Shown here: positions 1 to 11,773 of the stretch, in pieces | How the letters are laid out: each line of letters starts with the position of its first letter | Position numbering within the stretch: the stretch's first letter is position 1 | NCBI GenBank assembly: GCA_033439265.1 | Contig: JAVTVX010000016.1 | Coordinates: forward strand, 1,904,501-1,968,500 | Length of the DNA: 64,000 bases | Reading direction: 5' to 3' | Source of the DNA: Dillenia suffruticosa | Taxonomy: Eukaryota > Streptophyta > Magnoliopsida > Dilleniales > Dilleniaceae | Translations under genes and position numbers: made by a program | Notes under the pieces: model-generated | What the model was told of the DNA's origin: nothing | The model's input: the letters and a program-made list of their open reading frames with translations, nothing else | The model's database searches: none

Positions 1-439
1 CCCAACGGAAAGATAACTAATAACTCCTCTTCAAATGGGATCAGAGGCCTATTCAAATGTTTAGCGAATTCTGTGCTTACAAAAGAATTATTTGATCTCG
101 TATCAATTAAAACACGGGTATCAACTCTAAAAATTCTCATCATACTTATATATGCAAGAGATAAAATTAATTATCGATTTAAATCAAACTCAATTCAAAA
201 TTTAAATCCTCAATGCCAACAAAACTATCATTAATCATCGAAGTAACTCCCAATCACTTAATATCATGCAGTATCTCTAATATGTCTCAAATTCATAATC
301 ATGCAATCATGATCACATAATATTTATATTCAAATTCTAAGTCATTAAGTTCAAATTCTAGGAAATTTACCTATGACTATATCCGGGTTATTTTATGCCT
401 TCTCGTTAGTCATTGCAAATATTCTTGTTTGAGCTCTTG

Positions 440-1725
440 CCTATAGATGCTGGTTTGGAGCAGCTACTGTGTTGCTCCCCGTCCGGGGTGTAACATTAGG
501 AGGTGCGGTGGAAACATTGGCTTGGTTGCCTATAGATCCACTAGGGCGCTCTCAACTTGTCTGACTTTCCCGCCCCAACTCCGGACAAACATTGCAAAAA
601 TGGCCCTCCTTTCCACATTGATAGCATATCTTGGGTGCTTAACATACCCCATAATGGAACTTCCCATAGTTCCTATACTTGTCTTTCCTATTCCCTATCG
701 ATTTGTTTCCTGAGGATGCAATAGGAGTAAGGTTGCCAAAATGAGATGTGCGTTGGCCTTGAGGAATTCTAACGAATCCAATAATAGGAGCTCCACCATA
801 GGAGCATGCGCTCCTACTCTACTTTGAACCCGAGCCCGATGCATGTTCGGATTTCCTTTTATTTTTCTGTCCCTCTCTTGTCTTCCCCTTTCTTCCACCA
901 TTTTCTAGGCCCTTAAGATCCATTCCAATACATCCTTGTAAGTATGGGTTGATGTGACAGACATCTTCCTCCAGATAGACAAGTTTATAACCTCTTCAAA
1001 TTTGAAACGCAATTACTCATCGGAAGTCATTAATTCCGAGACAAATGTGGACAATCTTCATAACTCCGTTTCATATTCCGCCTCCGACTTGTTGCCTTGG
1101 CTGAGATAAAGGAATTTTTGTCTTTTTAAATCTCAGTGAAACCGAGTATACTACTTTACGTCGAATTCCCTAAGGAATTTGTTCCAAGAGATAGGTATCA
1201 AGGACCTCTCTTTAAGACTTCCCACCAAGATCATGCACCTTCGACCAATAATTTCACGGCCACCCTTAATTTCAATTCGTCCAGCCTCATGTCATCCATT
1301 GTCTCTCTAACCCGATTAATCCAATTCTTGGCTACCGTCACATCACTTGTCCCCGTAAAGGTGACAAATCCAAGTTGTCAGACTTCCTTGAACAACTTGG
1401 ATAGTTCAAAGGTTGGATGGGGGATTGGAGTAGCCACTGAAGTGGGAGGAGCAATTCATTCTGATGGAGGAATAGATGGAATGGTTGGTCTTGGTGGAGG
1501 AGGAATTGACGCTGGAGGAGGAACTTGAAGACGAGCGCCAAATGTATTCCACCACTCAATCCATTGCCAGAGAGTATCGAGTGGCGGTGGAGGAATCCCT
1601 GATGAAGGTGCCGGGTGAGTACTAGTAGCAGTCGGAGGAGAAGTTGGAGCATGTGAGGATAATCCATCCTTATGCTCAGAAGGAGGAATCTCGCTAGCAT
1701 TCCTCATCCTTGGTTTAGGAGGCAT
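440..1725 (-). pseudogene. gag relic of element A
   Basis: The minus-strand reading starts with MPPKPRMRNASE, very close to the MPPRKKMRNVSE start of gag in element C, followed by the same Pro-rich N-terminal segment. A CCHC knuckle (CYQCGKEGHF) is readable near 545-610. Gag forms the retrotransposon capsid. The reading frame is broken in several places, so this is a fossil. Confidence 0.75.
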
Positions 1726-1979
1726 GATTCCTATAAGAGGAGACACTATCGTTAGCTCACTAAATTCGACATTGGGTTAGGTATTTAACGCCATAAAAAT
1801 AAAATTTGTTCAAGTCCTTAAGAATCCATAAAAAGTTTTTGTACATCCATTGAAAAATCTCTCAAACTCTGAATTTTTCAAAAAGAAAAAACATTATTTT
1901 GAAATCTTGGAAAAGCTTTTAGGATATTTGGAAATATTTTTCTTTTCAAACAATTTAAAACATTTAAAATCATGAATTT

Positions 1980-1992
1980 GGCTCTGATACCA
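1980..1992 (-). other. Primer-binding site of element A
   Basis: The minus strand reads TGGTATCAGAGCC, complementary to the 3' end of plant initiator methionine tRNA. It lies a few bases inside the LTR boundary, as usual for Ty3/Gypsy elements. Confidence 0.85.
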
Positions 1993-1999
1993 ATAGAAT

Positions 2000-4326
2000 A
2001 GTCACGCTCTGACTCGTCATGTTATTTAGGTATACGGGCAGTATTTCCCCATATACCGAAATAGCGCAGGGTATTCAACCTATTTAAAAAATAACTCAAA
2101 TATCACATTAATGACCATCCTTGGTCATCCAATATCAAAGGCATGTATTTTCACACAATTTAATGATCAATCTGATCCATCCCTGCTCATGCACGCATAC
2201 AAATAAGTCAACTCGGCCATTCCAGAATTCTCATAAATTTACGATCTCAAAATAGTTTAAAATTCACCTTAAAGTGTCCAAATGCCCCCAATTTAAACAA
2301 TAAAAATTGTAAGAAGAGTTTTTAAATCAAGAAAATATAAGTTCATTTTCATAGGAGTACGGATTTCTCAAAACTTGCCTAAAGAATGTTAAGCAAGTAT
2401 TTAACAAATCCTATCAAAATAAAAGGTACAAAGATTTCATTCCATGGATCATTCTACATCAATTCAAAATAAAGTTTTCATTTTAAATATCTAACTATGT
2501 TCAGCAACTATCTTTTTCAGTTCAGCTCTAAATCAATATCTTCCGCCTAAGGTTCCTCTAAAAAAAATTAGAAGAGAGGGGTGAGTATTTAAAATAGCCG
2601 GTGAGTAGAGTGCAATGGTATGCAACGTATAAATGAGGAGTGAAAATAGCTATACCAAATCATATATAATGTGCATTGCCATAAATAAAAACATTGGTAT
2701 AAAATAGTTTATTTCGAACTACCGTGACTCACATGAACAAAACAAATAATTTTCATTTATTTTCTATAATTTTGGGATGTGTCAAAATCATTATTCTATC
2801 AATAGCCGTTGATAACATCCGTCAAGGGTTTTTTTTCACTATTTTCTAAAAATCTCTTTCACCTTGACGTTGGCCCAAAATTCCGTGGGTGCATCCACAT
2901 TATCACAGCGGCTTGAGAAGACTCTCCAACCCACCTATCACCAAGCCAAATTAAACAGCCTTGACCATGCTGCCCCAATAGCCCGGTCCGTGCTAAGACT
3001 TAGACTATAGCCCTTTTTCCAACACCATGTTACCAAAATTTAGTTTATAAGTCAATTCAAACTCAAATTTCAACGTAGAGCAACAATATAAGTTTAGTAT
3101 GAATATTCAATGATAACACGATACAAATAATTCAATTATTTAGTATAAAAGTCATGAATTTATTCAAATTTTATTTGAGACACACTATATTCACAAAATA
3201 TTATAAATCTAGTTCGAATTCAATCCAAAATTCAATTTGTGAAATATAATTGAAATTAGTTTACTCATTTATATGAAATATAATCGTCTACTCACCTTAG
3301 GAGGGTGTTCACTCCTTATACATTATCAGCTCCAAAGAAATCTCCTTTCAAGCCCAATGGATTGCCCTAAACTAGTAATAACAATTTTCAGGTCTTTTAT
3401 CCTTAAATTCAAAAGTCTACAAATTTTTTCTAATTTTATTTAAACCCTTATTTCAATTATTTTCTTGTTTTTGTTCTCATTTTATCAATTTGTCATCATT
3501 TGCATCGTTATAAAATCCCTATTCACAATTCTCCTAGATTTTCTAATAAATTTTTTAGTCTGCGTAGTCATAGGAAAATGGCTATCACTTTGACTACATA
3601 CATCCAAATCACATAATTTTTATCACAAATTAAAGATAAGATATAGATCTATAACTTTCATGTTCAGAACTTAGTTTAATTCAGTTTAAAAGGCATCTCA
3701 AAATTTAAGGAAAACAAATAGCCAAAACAGGGGCAGAATAGGACATTTCTGCATCACAAAAATTTTTTGAAAAATTATAACAAATTCAGTTATTATCCGA
3801 TTTCAACAAATCATATCTCATTTTCAAAATATGAAAGCCTAGTTTCATATGCAAAAATCCTAACATGATTTGATTTTGTGCAGGGAAAGTTATGAGAAAA
3901 TGATTATAGTATACTCATTATGTAAAATCATGAATTTCAGCCCAACATAAAACTTTGTATTCTAGTCTAGTAACTCCATCTCACATTTAATCTAGGTCTA
4001 GAATTAAGTAACAATTTTTATTCAACCATTGTCCAAATCTCAACATTTTATAAACCCTAATTTCATACCATATTACTCTGAATTCAAATAAAACCCAAGA
4101 TCCATTTCAAACTAGTGAAGAATGTACCTGGAGTAGAAGAAAATATAGTTTGTTGGGCTGAGATGATACGCGCGCAGAGATTCCAGAGGTCAAGCCATGT
4201 CAACCACAATCAACATCAAGACCGGACGAGCTTGTATGCACCCAGGAATCCCAACCCTTGGTCCCGATAGAGATATCTGAGTTTAGGTGAGGAGAGAACA
4301 AGAGAGAGAAATGAAAACCTAATTTT

Positions 4327-4366
<40 letters not shown>

Positions 4367-4640
4367 AGAGAGAGGAGAGAGGAGAGAGTTGAGAGAGATG
4401 TGATTTGTACCTTGAGATGTTATGGATTGTGGTTGGATTGCGGACAAAGACACCCAACCGAGAGAAAATGGAGAAAAGTGAAAAAGGGAGAGAGAGAGAT
4501 GAAGGAGATGGGGAGAGGAGATGGGTTTTCGGGAGAGTGAATAGAAGGGGAAATTGGGAAAGTGGGGGCGGGGGAAGAGGGAAGAGAGAGAATAAAAGGG
4601 TTTTGACTTTTTTTTTTTTTTGTCTTCTCTCAGTGCTACA
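2000..4640 (-). repeat. 5' LTR of element A (~2.64 kb)
   Basis: On the minus strand this runs from TGTAGCACTG (4640) to a GAGCGTGACT-like end (2000), next to the primer site. It contains a (GA)n tract at about 4329-4363 and a poly-T run near 4609-4621, matching the layout of the other LTRs in the window. The region has no genes; the small ORFs across the GA tract are low-complexity artefacts. Confidence 0.8.
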
Positions 4641-5972
4641 GGCGATCTCTTAGTTTGCCAACCTTAGATCGAATTCCAATTGATAGTACAGGTTACGATG
4701 CTTTAGCTAATAAGTGTCGTACAGTATTTGCTATCATTCAATCTTCAATTTTTCAATATTCAAATCTTGTATACAGAGAAAACAAACGTTAAGAGACTTT
4801 TAATCCTTAAGAGTTTCAACCCGACTCAAACAGGTTTATATCAAATCCAACGTAATTACCGATTATCCATTATCGGTGATTTATTTAGAAAAAAAGTAGC
4901 TCTTTGGGATGACGGCAGAATTGTATTTTATTTATCTTAACAAGGTAGTTAGTATTCGGAAAAAAAAAAAAAAACAACCCACAAATCTAATCGACAGAAT
5001 CAAATATTTCTCCTAATCAAGCTTTGCAATCATCCACATAACTTTCCTTCTCTTACGTTACTATCAACCGAAAGGCTGCCCTGCCTAAAGAACTTTAAGT
5101 AAAGATTGCCACTAAGCCTCAAACTTTTCTATTCATCTTTTCTATGTGTTTTCCAAGATCCACGTCATTCCAATATATGATATTGCACTTTATGAAACCA
5201 ATAGACACCCAAGCAAATTCTTTTTCGCAGTTCAATTCCGTGTCAAAAAGCAGAAGCCAAGGTTATGCATGATTATCTATGGGCCAGACTCTACTTGTAA
5301 AGACAAAATTGATGTTGATGCTTAGATTGAAGGGATTAAACGGAGTCCCACCGTCACTGCCTTAATGGAAAAGCAAACAGGAGAACTATTCCAATACATA
5401 CACGAGCTACAAGTCCAAGTAAACAGTCACTCAAGTCCAGGGAACGTATTACAATCCAATAACATCATAGGCTTTCAAAAGGTGCTAGAGAACCAAATTT
5501 ACATACATAATGGTCAGAGTAAGGAGCTGTTTTTAAGAGGAATTAAGCATTATTTTGCATCCCCACACCCACATGCAACGAACTCTTAACCCCCATTAGT
5601 TCGTAATCTGTAGTATCAGTGAGTTCTACCCGAGAAGCTCCCATCTGATCATATTTAAATATGAGAAAATGATCAAGATCTACAGACTATTCATTTACCA
5701 AGAGATTTATAAAATTAAACAGGCCAACTCTTCTCCATCCTGCAAAGGCAAGCATGCACTGGCATTATGCAATTGCCAAATGAGATTTCATAAGGTTCTT
5801 AAGGAAAGAAAAGAAGGAAAAAGGATTATGCCGATTCCACCTTTTTTTTAGGAACTAACAAATGTTACTACCATGTAAGAACTAATTCAGAATCATATAC
5901 AGAATACTTTCACTTAGCAGCAAACTAGTCCAGTTTCATTTACAAAAGAGTTTAGGAACAAAGAAACACAGC

Positions 5973-7930
5973 TCATATAAAACTTGAAAAAGTTTCGGGG
6001 TTATTGCATACACTCTCCATCTTTAGAGGTTGATTATCCATATTAGAACTTTCAATGTCCACCAAGAGGCTGGTATCACTTGAGGTATCCCTTATTTCCC
6101 CGTCATTCACCAAAATTAAATCATCATTTAAGCCCACTGTTAAACAAGTATCATCTTCACAAACACGAGAAGATTCAACATTGGAATCCTTCCTGTCATT
6201 AAGTAGGGCTGCAAGGGAAATTGTGGTTGTTAAATTTTCATGTGGAACAAACTTCACATCCGGGACCAGAGTTTCAAAATCTACTTGAGAAGAATCTGAA
6301 AATTTGAGAAAACCCAACTATGAGTCTTGAATGGACTCTTTTGCTACTTCTTTTGTACTAATTAAATAATCATTTGCAGGCACGCCACCTGGGCTAGAAT
6401 CAGAACTGTGACTACTTTGTTCATTAAGAAACTGGTTTGAAGTATCAGTTTCATCAGTATCCAATGCGCTGCTCACTTGAAAATTGGCTCCCCTTTGATC
6501 AGTTTCCCCTGTGATTTGACCATTACGCAAGCTTGTCACATCATGTTTGTCCTGAGCGCACAGATCATGGCCCTGAATATCACTTAACTTCCCTTCCTCA
6601 TAAAGTTGGCTTGATTGATTTCTCTAAATCCTCAGCCTTTTGTTCAGCATAGTCATGGTTAAAGGAACTATCACTCCTTGGAGAAGATATTTCATCAAGA
6701 CACGCTCTTGGCATCTCATACTGAAGTTCAGGAACGTCTTTTCCTGGACCCTTGGTATCATCATTATCATTGGGAAAATCTGGTGTTTTGACAGCGAAAG
6801 CCTCAACATAGTTTGGCACCTGGACTGTAGTCGAAGTTAAGAATCCTGCAAGGGCAGAAGCCAAGGTATCATAAATTGACGAAGATTTCTTGGCTTCATC
6901 TTCCGGACAATCATTCAGTTGATTTGAATCCTCATCTTCTCCTTTATCATCAGCACTTGGAAAACCAGGGGCAGTAACAGTAAGACTAGGGGATAACCGA
7001 GTGGCGTTTACTGAAACAGGCACATTATCAGATGGAAGTTGAACTGATAAGTTATCAGAAGGTTGTTCAGCATAGTCATGGTTAAGGGAACTATCACTCC
7101 TTGGGGAAGATATTTCAGCAAGACACGCTTTTGGCATCTCATACTGAAATTCAGGAACGTCTTTTCCTGGATCCTTGGTATCATCATCATCATTTGGAAA
7201 ATCTGGAGCTTTGACAGCAAAAGCCTCAACATAGTTTGCCCCCTGGACTGTAGTCGAAGATAAGAATCCTGCAAGGGCAGAAGCCAAGGAATCATCAATT
7301 GACGAAGATTTCTTGGGTTCATCTTCCGGACAATCATTCAGTTGATTTGAATCCTCATCTTCTCCTTATCATCAGCACTTGGAAACTCAGATGCAGTAAC
7401 AATAAGACTGGGGGATAACCGAGTAGCGTTTACTGAAACAGGCACATTATCAGATGGAAGTTGAACTGGTAATTTATCAGAAGGGAGACCTATCTTGTTT
7501 GGTTCCAGTATAACACAATGTTTATGATGAATTCCATCCTGACAGAGACAAGATTCTAATTCACTGAGAAAAGGTTCTGAAGAAGAGGCTGCGGTGCAAG
7601 AGGGAGGTCCAAAACTTTCAGATTTCTTGGTGAGTGCTTCTAGTTGCCGTTCCAACTGCTGAAGCCTCATCTCCATGCCACCTACAGGCTTCAGCATATT
7701 CTCTTCAAACCTCAAACAGATATTTCAATTCTTGCCACTCGAGAAACTAGTTGATTGAGTGTTCTTCCGGTGTGACTCAAGGAAAGAACACTGGCATCAG
7801 AATCAGTTTTGTTCTCTGTATCAGGAACTCTAGCGAGGATTTCTGATTGGTATGATTTAACCACAGAAACATCTTCTTGCTGCCATCCCACTTCATTTCT
7901 ATGAAGTGAGATTTTATTTCTAGAATTCAT
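5973..7930 (-). pseudogene. Host gene copy in R1, broken
   Basis: This is a minus-strand copy of the gene also present in R2 and R3. It starts at MNSRNK (ATG at 7930) and ends at ETFSSFI with a TGA at 5973. Near the N-terminus is a predicted coiled coil around LVSRVARIE and FEENMLKP, spread here over two frames. The rest is acidic and rich in Ser, Asp and Pro with no known catalytic motif. The copy is broken by four or five frame disruptions or stops (near 7715, 7340, 6600, 6540 and 6317). It also has an in-frame 423-bp internal duplication absent from R2. I do not recognise the family. The bases before the ATG (TTCACAGACA) look like a 3' splice site, so this may be one exon of a longer gene. 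Confidence 0.7.
6641..7487 (-). repeat. 423-bp internal tandem duplication in the R1 gene copy
   Basis: The segment starting CATAGTCATGG at 6648 recurs at 7071, a spacing of 423 bp, which is exactly 141 codons. The two copies differ by scattered substitutions. R2 has one copy of this segment, so the duplication arose in the R1 lineage. Confidence 0.8.
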
Positions 7931-8793
7931 TGTCTGTGAAGATCGATTGAAACCAGACCCTAAAAAGGTTCATGTAATTAATAGCCGGTCAGCACCTCTG
8001 TCAGCCAAAGAAGTCAGAAGTTTCTTTGAACTAGCCCCATTTTATTGGAGATTTATAATGAATTTCGGCTGTATGATGGGTCCTATCACTGACCATATTG
8101 AAAATTGCACTTTTGAATGGGCCAATGCTACTCAAAAGTTTTTGAACGAATCAAAATAGTTTTAATGGAAGCACTGATTCTTGCTTTACCACATTTTGAA
8201 AAGCTATTTGTTGTGGAATGTAATGCTTCCCATGTGAGAATTGGAGCTATTCTTAGTTAAGAAGGAAACCAGTGAAGTTTTCAAGTGAGAAGTTTTTTAA
8301 ACCTCATTGAAGGGATTCTACTTATGACTTGAGTTTTATACTCAGGTGCGAGCAATTCAACACTGGTAACATTACCGAACTTATTGGGAGTTTGTTGTTT
8401 ACTTCGACCATCAAGCCCAAAAATCCTTGAGTTCACAAAAGAAACTTAATGAATTCAATTTTTCATTGAAATATAAGACATGAGAGTCGAATGTCATGAC
8501 AGATGCTTTAAGTAGAAAGTCACTGACCTTAACTACTATGTGCTCTCGAGTTGTTGGTTTCGAAGAGTGAAAAAATCAGTATGTGACCGACTCATCTTTT
8601 ACTCAAATTGTGAAGGAGTTGCAAGGACCGAATTGTCATACAAGTTATCTATTCAAAGGCAATCAATTGTACATTCCCGAGGGAACATTGGGAGAACAAA
8701 TTATAAGAGAGTTTCGTGGTAATGGTCTGGGAGGTCATTTTAGTCGGGATAAGACAATGGCATCGGTGACAGATTGTTATTTTTGGCCCATGA

Positions 8794-8980
8794 TTTTTTT
8801 TTTTATGTTATAGGCGGATTTTTTTTACTACCGGACTTCGCCTCACTAATCTGATTTGAGTATCATTGAGTCCATTAAGAGGTTGGCTCTCCCAAATCTT
8901 ATTTCTTTATTCTTATGACTCGAATCCAAAACCTATAATTAAGGAAGTGTAGTGTCTTACCACTATCCGAAGGAGTTTAG
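8794..8980 (-). mobile_element. tRNA-derived SINE in R1
   Basis: A ~187-bp insert splits the integrase-coding stretch. On the minus strand it has a box-A-like TAGTGGTAAGACAC (about 8953-8966), a box-B-like GGATTCGAGTC (8917-8927), and a poly-A tail that shows as poly-T at 8794-8804. Similar flanks, TTTTTGGCCCATG on the left (about 8780-8792) and TTTTTGGACCAATG on the right (about 8989-9002), fit a target duplication. The same insert is in R2, so it predates the tandem duplication. Confidence 0.65.
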
Positions 8981-9473
8981 TATTTTTTTTTTTGGACCAA
9001 TGTACAAGGATATAAATGGATTTGTGAAATGATATTCTGTTTGTCCGTTTGGCAAAGGGAATTCTCAAAATTCATGGTTGTACAGTCCTTTACCAGAAAT
9101 AAAAGCACCTTGAATTCATTTGAGCATAGATTATATGTTAGACTTTCCAAAAACTACAAAACGCTGTGATTCCATTTTCTTTGTGGTGGATAGATTCTCC
9201 AAAATGGCACATTTATCCCTTGTTCCAAAACCTCTGATGCAACACACATTGCTGAATTGTTCTTCAAGGAAGTAGTAAGGTACATGGTGTTCCAACCTTA
9301 GAGATTTCAAGTTTTTTAGACACTTTTGCAGAATTTTGTAACGGAAATCAGGAACTGAAGTGAAATATTCCAACACATATCATCCACAAACGGATGGACA
9401 AACTCATGCAGTTAATTGGAGCTTGAGCAATTTATTCAGATGCTTGGTTAAGAACCATGCAAAGAGCTGGGAT

Positions 9474-9935
9474 CACTACCAAAAATAAAAATAAAAAATA
9501 AAAAATAAAATTGCTCTTTACCATCGGTTACCCTTATCAACGGCTGCCAAAATCGCTGGAATTGGTGACTATTTGCGAGCCGGAAAAAAAGAAAAAAGTT
9601 GCTAGTAAAGGTATATCAATAGCAGCAGATAATAGTCACTAGTTGTAGCTTAAAAATCGGTAGTAAATACACACCTATGCCAGTAACTACAGAAAACTGC
9701 TAGTAAAGGTATGGTTTGTGCCAACAATTTGTTTGACCGCAAGCACAGTTCCATACTATACCAGTGATATTTTTTTTTTCCCCATAAGTAAAGATAGAAC
9801 ATATAACAGTTACTGATTTTCACCGTTAGCATAGCTCTCACGCTATGCCAGCGCCTTCACAACCACTGGGTTATTTTAAAACAAAGAAATTGTGAATCTC
9901 TCTCTCCTTCTCCTCTGTCTTGTCTCCTCTACCCC
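9474..9935 (+). mobile_element. Short CACTA-like insert in R1
   Basis: A ~460-bp insert separates two parts of the integrase region, before and after the readable EFAYNDSINRT stretch. It begins CACTACCAAAAA and carries sub-terminal motifs such as ACCATCGGTTA and CTAGTAAAGGTA repeated in both orientations, reminiscent of non-autonomous CACTA elements. I could not find a matching inverted right end or a 3-bp target duplication, so the class is tentative. It is shared with R2. Confidence 0.35.
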
Positions 9936-10820
9936 GTTCATGGAAGTAACACAAACTGAATTTGCATATAATGATTCAATCAACAGAACTAAAAAAAAAT
10001 TTAAAAAAAAAAAAACCTCCTTCCGAAGTAGCACAGGACATCAAACCTCAAAATGTGTTTGATTTGCTGCCATTACCACAAGAAGCCAGAGTGATGATGG
10101 AGAAGTATTTGCTGATCATATTTGAAGTGTCCATGAGGAAGTGCAAGCTGCAGTGAAAACTATCAATGAGGCTTATGCAAATGCTACTAAATAGCATTGG
10201 CATGTCAAGGAATTTGAAGAAGTTGATTGTAAACTTGAGGCGAGAGAAGTTTTCTAAAGGCTCTTATCAGAAGTTAAAATCAAGGAATTTTGGACCATAT
10301 AAGGTGTTAAAGAAGATTAGCTCTAATGCTTATTTAATAGAGCTTTCACCTAAGATGCACATCAGTCTAGTTTTCAATGTTTCTGATCTATTTAACTATT
10401 TGGAAATTTTTAAACGATTAGAAAGTTTTTAAATTAGAATTAAAATTTGTCTTGATTAGTAAAAAAAGACAACAGTAATCACATTATAGGGGTATTGTTC
10501 TTAGAATTATAGCTCAAAGGTTTCAAACCCTAACCTAGTTTTTCTATTTAAACTTCAACTAATTTTAAATTTTAGTTAATTTTTTTTCTTTTTTTTTTAG
10601 CTTTTCTTTGTATCAGAAAGCCGTGGAAGTCTAATTTGCAATGCTTCAATTCTCATTAAATTATGAAAGTTGTGATACAAATAAAAATGAACAATGTGCA
10701 AGTTGGCAAATGCACAAAATCAAGTACTTCTTATGGTTTTGAAATATTTTGTGTATATTTTGTCTTTTAGTTATTAAGTTCATTCATATACTCAATTCTA
10801 TTATTCAGTAAATGATATAT

Positions 10821-11773
10821 TGTCACGTCCCGAACCGGGATCGTGAATAGCCGTCCGTTGTCCCTGGATGCCGGCTGTATTTTTACAGAAAATCGGGTAA
10901 AATCTCCCCATAAATCGAAGGTTTTCTATGTACAATTTCACCTATATATCACATTCATCTTGTAAAATAAACAATTGGCCATCTCGGCCTCTCCAAAATC
11001 AACAAATACCACAGCCAACATACAGAACAACGCAAAACTATAAAGTTTTTAGTAGTCCTAGCAACAGACCTCTACTGTCATGCCCAACTAGAGTATGAGC
11101 AGCCGCTACACCGAGCGGACTTAAATTCTACGCATATATAAAATAAATTCTCAAGTTATTTTTTAATATTCACAAATGTATCAATACAATGAAATAAATC
11201 AATACGAGAGTTTCACAAATAAATATCCATAATTTATACAGTCATCCCAAAAAAATTAGATAAATACATTGGTCAAACTAAAATCTCCAATATATAACGA
11301 TATCACCAATCATCGTAGCGGAAGAGATGAAAATATCCATACCCAAGCCCAGTGATATCACGATCGCGTCACAATTATACAAACCCAACAATACATTCTC
11401 GGTCCAACACTAATCCTATAGCAAAGAAAGTGAGGGGTGAGTATCTATGGAAGGATACTCAGTAAGTGAGGGGATTGATATCATACTATCAATATCGAGG
11501 GTGAACTTAGAGTGTCAAAGCATAAGATAAATAAAATATCCACAGTGTGCAAACCGATCATATTATTTCAAAATCATATATCATACGCACACATCAGAAA
11601 GCAAGATATGCATCCAATATTTATATCAATGTCATGAAGAGCCGGCCAATGAAATATTCCCGGCAATGGTCTACCTCGACCAAGGACGGCGCATTGGGGG
11701 TTTTTTTTCCAAATGCAAGTATTAAATAATGGCTCTCTACCCCAATATTGGCCACAGACTACTCCAACTAGCC
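10821..11773 (-). repeat. Element B 3' LTR, outer segment
   Basis: Reads as the LTR end (TGTCACGTCCCGAACC) and continues to the insertion point of element C. The LTR resumes at 34381. The sister LTR is unbroken at the equivalent point (near 40775), which confirms the join. A conserved hairpin lies at 11438-11461. Confidence 0.9.

Larger units (their letters stand above)
1..4640 (-). mobile_element. Element A: Tekay-like Ty3/Gypsy LTR retrotransposon, 5' part only
   Basis: Read on the minus strand, the order is a 5' LTR (4640 to 2000), a primer-binding site, gag from 1725, a CCHC zinc knuckle near 545-610, and the start of an aspartic protease in the first ~130 bases. The rest of pol and the 3' LTR lie beyond the left edge. 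The gag N-terminus resembles that of element C, so the two belong to related families of long-LTR chromoviruses. Gag is broken in several places. The outer LTR end abuts the sequence GGCGATCTC, which is uninterrupted in unit R2 near 53759, so A inserted into repeat unit R1. No LTR pair is available for dating; the eroded LTR motifs suggest it is one of the older insertions here. Confidence 0.88.
7940..10432 (+). mobile_element. Chromovirus (Reina/CRM-like) pol fragment in R1
   Basis: In order, plus-strand readings show late reverse transcriptase (KPDPKKVHVI, EVRSFFELAPFYWRF), RNase H (DALSRK near 8510), integrase zinc-binding and core segments (8590-9480), and the integrase C-terminal module (FGPYKVLKKI, FNVSDL, 10280-10400). 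The wording of these motifs fits the Reina or CRM branch rather than the Tekay type of elements A-F. No gag, protease or 5' LTR is seen. It is an old fossil with many breaks, interrupted by a SINE and a CACTA-like insert. The fragment starts immediately beside the host-gene exon on the opposite strand. Confidence 0.75.
4641..10820. repeat. Tandem repeat unit R1
   Basis: First of three copies of a unit that recurs at 53471-61530 (R2) and 61531-64000 (R3). The order is a non-coding segment (4641-5972, likely 3' flank of the gene), a minus-strand host-gene copy (5973-7930), a plus-strand chromovirus fragment with SINE and CACTA-like inserts (about 7940-10432), and a gene-free tail (10433-10820). 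A sample around 5670-5850 differs from R2 by about 4%. The left end was removed or displaced by element A. I recognise nothing coding in 4641-5972 or 10433-10820; the tail may include remains of the chromovirus 3' LTR. Confidence 0.85.

Noticed and set aside
4325-4540. ORF of alternating Arg-Glu
   Set aside because: Translation of a (GA)n microsatellite in an LTR.
4728-4940. Small ORF upstream of the R1 gene copy
   Set aside because: No counterpart is kept in R2 or R3 at the matching place and there is no domain; treated as non-coding.
5669-5851. Short ORF beginning MIKIYRLFIYQEIYKIK, present in all three units
   Set aside because: Conservation equals that of the surrounding non-coding flank, and the reading differs at its end between units; more likely the 3' flank of the minus-strand gene.
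7940-10432. Pararetrovirus (EPRV) origin of the R-unit pol fragment
   Set aside because: A chromodomain-like stretch and integrase are present (R2), which pararetroviruses lack; a chromovirus explains all parts.
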